Shown in pieces: positions 61,872 through 64,000 of a stretch of DNA of 64,000 nucleotides; position 1 is the stretch's first letter; each line of letters opens with the position of its first letter. The position numbers and the translations under genes were made by a program. Source of the stretch: Actinomyces oris (GTDB lineage: Bacteria > Actinomycetota > Actinomycetes > Actinomycetales > Actinomycetaceae); assembly GCF_001937445.1 (NCBI RefSeq), contig NZ_MSKS01000016.1, positions 1-64,000 of the forward strand. Direction: 5' to 3'. Under the pieces are notes generated by a model. It saw only the letters and a list, made by a program, of their open reading frames with translations, was not told the origin of the DNA and did no database searches.

Positions 61872-64000
61872 TCAGTCGGCCATGCGACGGCGCACCAGGA
61901 TGAAACCGCCGCCCAGGGCGATGGCGGCCACTGCCAGGACGATGCCGGTCATGCTGGCACCGGTGAGAGGAAGACGGCCATCGCCAGTAGCCGCAGCAGC
62001 CGCAGCGGCCTGGCCCTGACCGCCCTGAGCGTTGCTGCCGCCGGGCTTGGCGATGCTGGAGTTCTTCTGGCCGGCCCCCGCCTTGGAGTCAGAGGGACTG
62101 GCGCCCTGTGTGTTCTTGCCGCTGGCGTCAGAGGCCCCGTCGGCAACGGTGGAGCCGTTGTTGTCGGCCTTGCCGCCCTTGTTGGTGTTGCCGCCCTTGC
62201 CGCCGTTGTTGGCGTTGCCACCGTTGTTGGCAGCCTTGTCGCCGTTGTTAGCGGCCTTACCGCCGTTGTTGGCGTTGTCAGCGGGGGCGTCCCCGGCACC
62301 GGGGACGGCTCCGCCACCCCAGGCGACGTTGACGAGCGCACCGCGGTCCACGGCAACGTTGGCGTTGACGCCGAGGGTCTTGGCGATGTCCTCGGGCAGG
62401 GCGTGGCCGTTACCGGAGGCGGGGCTTCCCTCCTTGAGGTGGAAGTCCGAGGTCTTGTCCATCGGGTTGGCCGACTCCTTGACGAAGAACGGGTTGTTCT
62501 CCGGGGAGCCGTGCAGGTCCAGACCGTTGGACTCCTTACCCGCGGCCTTGACGCTCGAGCTGGCCGTGAAGTCGGCGAGCTTCTCGGCGTTGACCGACTG
62601 GTTCATACGGTCGGCGCCCCAGTTCCACAGGACCGTGGTCGACAGGGTCTGGGGGTTCTCCTGGCGGTAGTAGACGTCGTAGTCGATGCTGGAGACCATC
62701 TCATTGGCGTAGACCGCGCCGGAACCGTCCTGGTTGGCCCCACCCAGGACCTGGACCATGGCCGAGTAGCGCCACGGGTCCCCGGGCATGGGGGTGGTCT
62801 GCTCGGAGGAGAAGATGTTGTTCATCACCTGGGTGTTGGTGGTGTCCCAGCTCAGTCCGTGCTCGGCGCTCCACTTCTGCACCTGGGTGCACACGCCCTG
62901 GGCGTTACGGGCGTTGCAGCCGTCGGAACGGGTGTCCTCCTGGATCCACAGGCTGGTGAGCGCGTGGGAGACGGTGTTGTTCCACACGCGGGTGTCGTTG
63001 GACCCGGAGACGTGGATGCCGATACCGGCCCCGGCCACGATGTTGGAGGCGATGAGGTTGTTGGAGGAGACCTCGTTGAAGATCGCCACCGGGACGTTGA
63101 CGAAGTAGTTGCCGACGATCTCGGAGTCCATCACGCCCTCGTCGAACCAGACACCTGCGGCACGGTTCTGGTCATAGGCAGCGGGGTCGGAGATGTCCGT
63201 GCCGGTGGCCGAGTAGTCCACGGTGTTGTTGGCGAAGCGGATGTTCTTGGCGTGGGTGATCTTGGTGTCGGCCAGGGTGCAGTAGGCGCCGCAGTCCTTC
63301 GTGATGAAGCCGGAGGTGTTGTTGTTCCTCCACAGGTTGTTCTCCACCTTGGCTCCGCTGGAGTCATTGATGCCGAAGGCGTTGGAGCCGTTGTTCTCGA
63401 ACAGGTTGTTCGACACGACCGCGTTGGTCGAGTCGATGACCTGCAGCGCACCGGCGGTCGAGGAGTAGCGGAAGGTGGAGTTCTCGATGCGAGGAGCGCC
63501 GTGAGCGACCACAACCGTTCCACCACCGGAGATGGTGCCGATCTCAGGGTCGTTGTAGTCCCAGCGCTGCACCGCGGAGTACTTCTCCACCGTCAGTCCC
63601 GACAGGGTGATGTTGTCGGTGTTGAAGGACAGGGCGCGGGAGTGCTGGACCACCTCGACCTGGTGCTGGTTGGGGTCGACGCCGATGACGTAGGAGGTGC
63701 CGCGGTGCGGCTTGACGTTGTAGCCGGCCTGGTTGTTGTTCGGGTTCTTCAGAGTGACCGGGTCGGGGTCATCGACGAAGAAGGTGGACTCGGTGACCTC
63801 GGCGCGGCTGAGCACCTGGGTCAGGGGCTTGCCATCGACGAACACCTGCTCGGGGTGTGCGGCGATCCCCTCCTTGGCGGGGTCGGCGTTGATGGTGCAG
63901 ACCGTGCAGAAGCGGACCATGTCCTTGCCCGTGGACCACTTCCCGTCGCCGCCGGCGTTCCAGCTCGTGGGGACCTCCGCACCGGTGAGGACCGGCTTGG
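61872..64000 (-). CDS. LPxTG-anchored right-handed beta-helix surface protein, 5' end missing
   Basis: The frame runs off the right edge with no stop, so at least 708 residues. Repeated short strands with Asn ladders (VVSNNLFENNGSNAFGI, VENNLWRNNNTSGFI, NNLIASNIVAGAGIGIHV) are a parallel beta-helix of the pectate-lyase fold, a sugar-binding or sugar-cutting scaffold. A 110-residue low-complexity ANNGGK-type repeat follows, then LPLTG, a membrane helix and RRRMAD, a complete sortase signal. It should be covalently attached to peptidoglycan. Catalytic residues cannot be judged without the missing part. Confidence 0.9.
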   Translation of the reverse strand, partial: KPVLTGAEVPTSWNAGGDGKWSTGKDMVRFCTVCTINADPAKEGIAAHPEQVFVDGKPLTQVLSRAEVTESTFFVDDPDPVTLKNPNNNQAGYNVKPHRGTSYVIGVDPNQHQVEVVQHSRALSFNTDNITLSGLTVEKYSAVQRWDYNDPEIGTISGGGTVVVAHGAPRIENSTFRYSSTAGALQVIDSTNAVVSNNLFENNGSNAFGINDSSGAKVENNLWRNNNTSGFITKDCGAYCTLADTKITHAKNIRFANNTVDYSATGTDISDPAAYDQNRAAGVWFDEGVMDSEIVGNYFVNVPVAIFNEVSSNNLIASNIVAGAGIGIHVSGSNDTRVWNNTVSHALTSLWIQEDTRSDGCNARNAQGVCTQVQKWSAEHGLSWDTTNTQVMNNIFSSEQTTPMPGDPWRYSAMVQVLGGANQDGSGAVYANEMVSSIDYDVYYRQENPQTLSTTVLWNWGADRMNQSVNAEKLADFTASSSVKAAGKESNGLDLHGSPENNPFFVKESANPMDKTSDFHLKEGSPASGNGHALPEDIAKTLGVNANVAVDRGALVNVAWGGGAVPGAGDAPADNANNGGKAANNGDKAANNGGNANNGGKGGNTNKGGKADNNGSTVADGASDASGKNTQGASPSDSKAGAGQKNSSIAKPGGSNAQGGQGQAAAAAAATGDGRLPLTGASMTGIVLAVAAIALGGGFILVRRRMAD

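Overview
The window is about 64 kb of a high-GC actinobacterial chromosome. It most resembles Actinomyces or a close relative in the Actinomycetaceae; that assignment is an inference. The support is strong codon GC bias, gene orders typical of the class (argCJBD-R-G-H, infC-rpmI-rplT, a hisD...CB-HA series, a gluABCD-type importer), several promoters placed so that mRNAs would be leaderless, Tat-type lipoproteins and a sortase LPxTG surface protein. Nearly all housekeeping genes are on the minus strand.

Layout. Positions 1-306 hold a leftward rRNA-type promoter and leader plus the tyrS terminator, so an rrn operon probably lies just off the left edge. Positions 307-2861 form a leftward operon: SRPBCC protein, MarR regulator, methyltransferase remnant, tyrS. 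A 3-methyladenine glycosylase follows. Arginine synthesis occupies 3.7-12.8 kb (argC-J-B-D-R with 4-base overlaps, then argG and argH) with a palindromic ARG box before argC. There is no argF, and a formate/nitrite-family channel gene sits between argG and argH. Then come a flavodoxin, pheST and a MerR-controlled ABC exporter (17.4-21.0 kb). Positions 21.0-22.3 kb are a small decay zone: a frameshifted membrane gene, a MarR gene, and a Phd-type antitoxin followed by a wrecked PIN toxin. Next are a glutamate/arginine-type ABC importer, a TetR gene, a GT1 glycosyltransferase, a SpoU rRNA methylase and infC-rpmI-rplT, where infC appears to start at ATC.

Positions 30.9-41 kb hold a second ABC exporter, an SseB-like gene, hisA, hisH, a membrane Ser/Thr kinase, an unknown his-linked gene, hisB and hisC. 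Positions 41.06-42.87 kb are a nested transposon: an intact IS481-family element with a 15-bp target duplication inside an older, internally deleted relative that has a decayed 16-bp duplication. Beyond it lie a Na+/H+ antiporter, a MarR gene with a cluster of ACAGG(Y)ACCTGT operators, and a RecQ helicase with a phosphoribosyltransferase-like tail.

Positions 48.5-56.1 kb hold a compact leftward operon predicted to build, modify and trim a synthase-type surface polysaccharide: small membrane protein, GT2 synthase, membrane-anchored LamG-like protein, UDP-GlcNAc 2-epimerase, DUF2334 deacetylase-like exoprotein and a glycosidase-like lipoprotein. It lies between hisD and hisC, so the his operon has been split. 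It is my best candidate for an undescribed system. The right end carries hisD, metE, metF behind an S-box (SAM-I) riboswitch whose closing helix covers the metF ribosome site, a small unknown gene, and the 3' part of an LPLTG-anchored beta-helix surface protein that runs off the edge.
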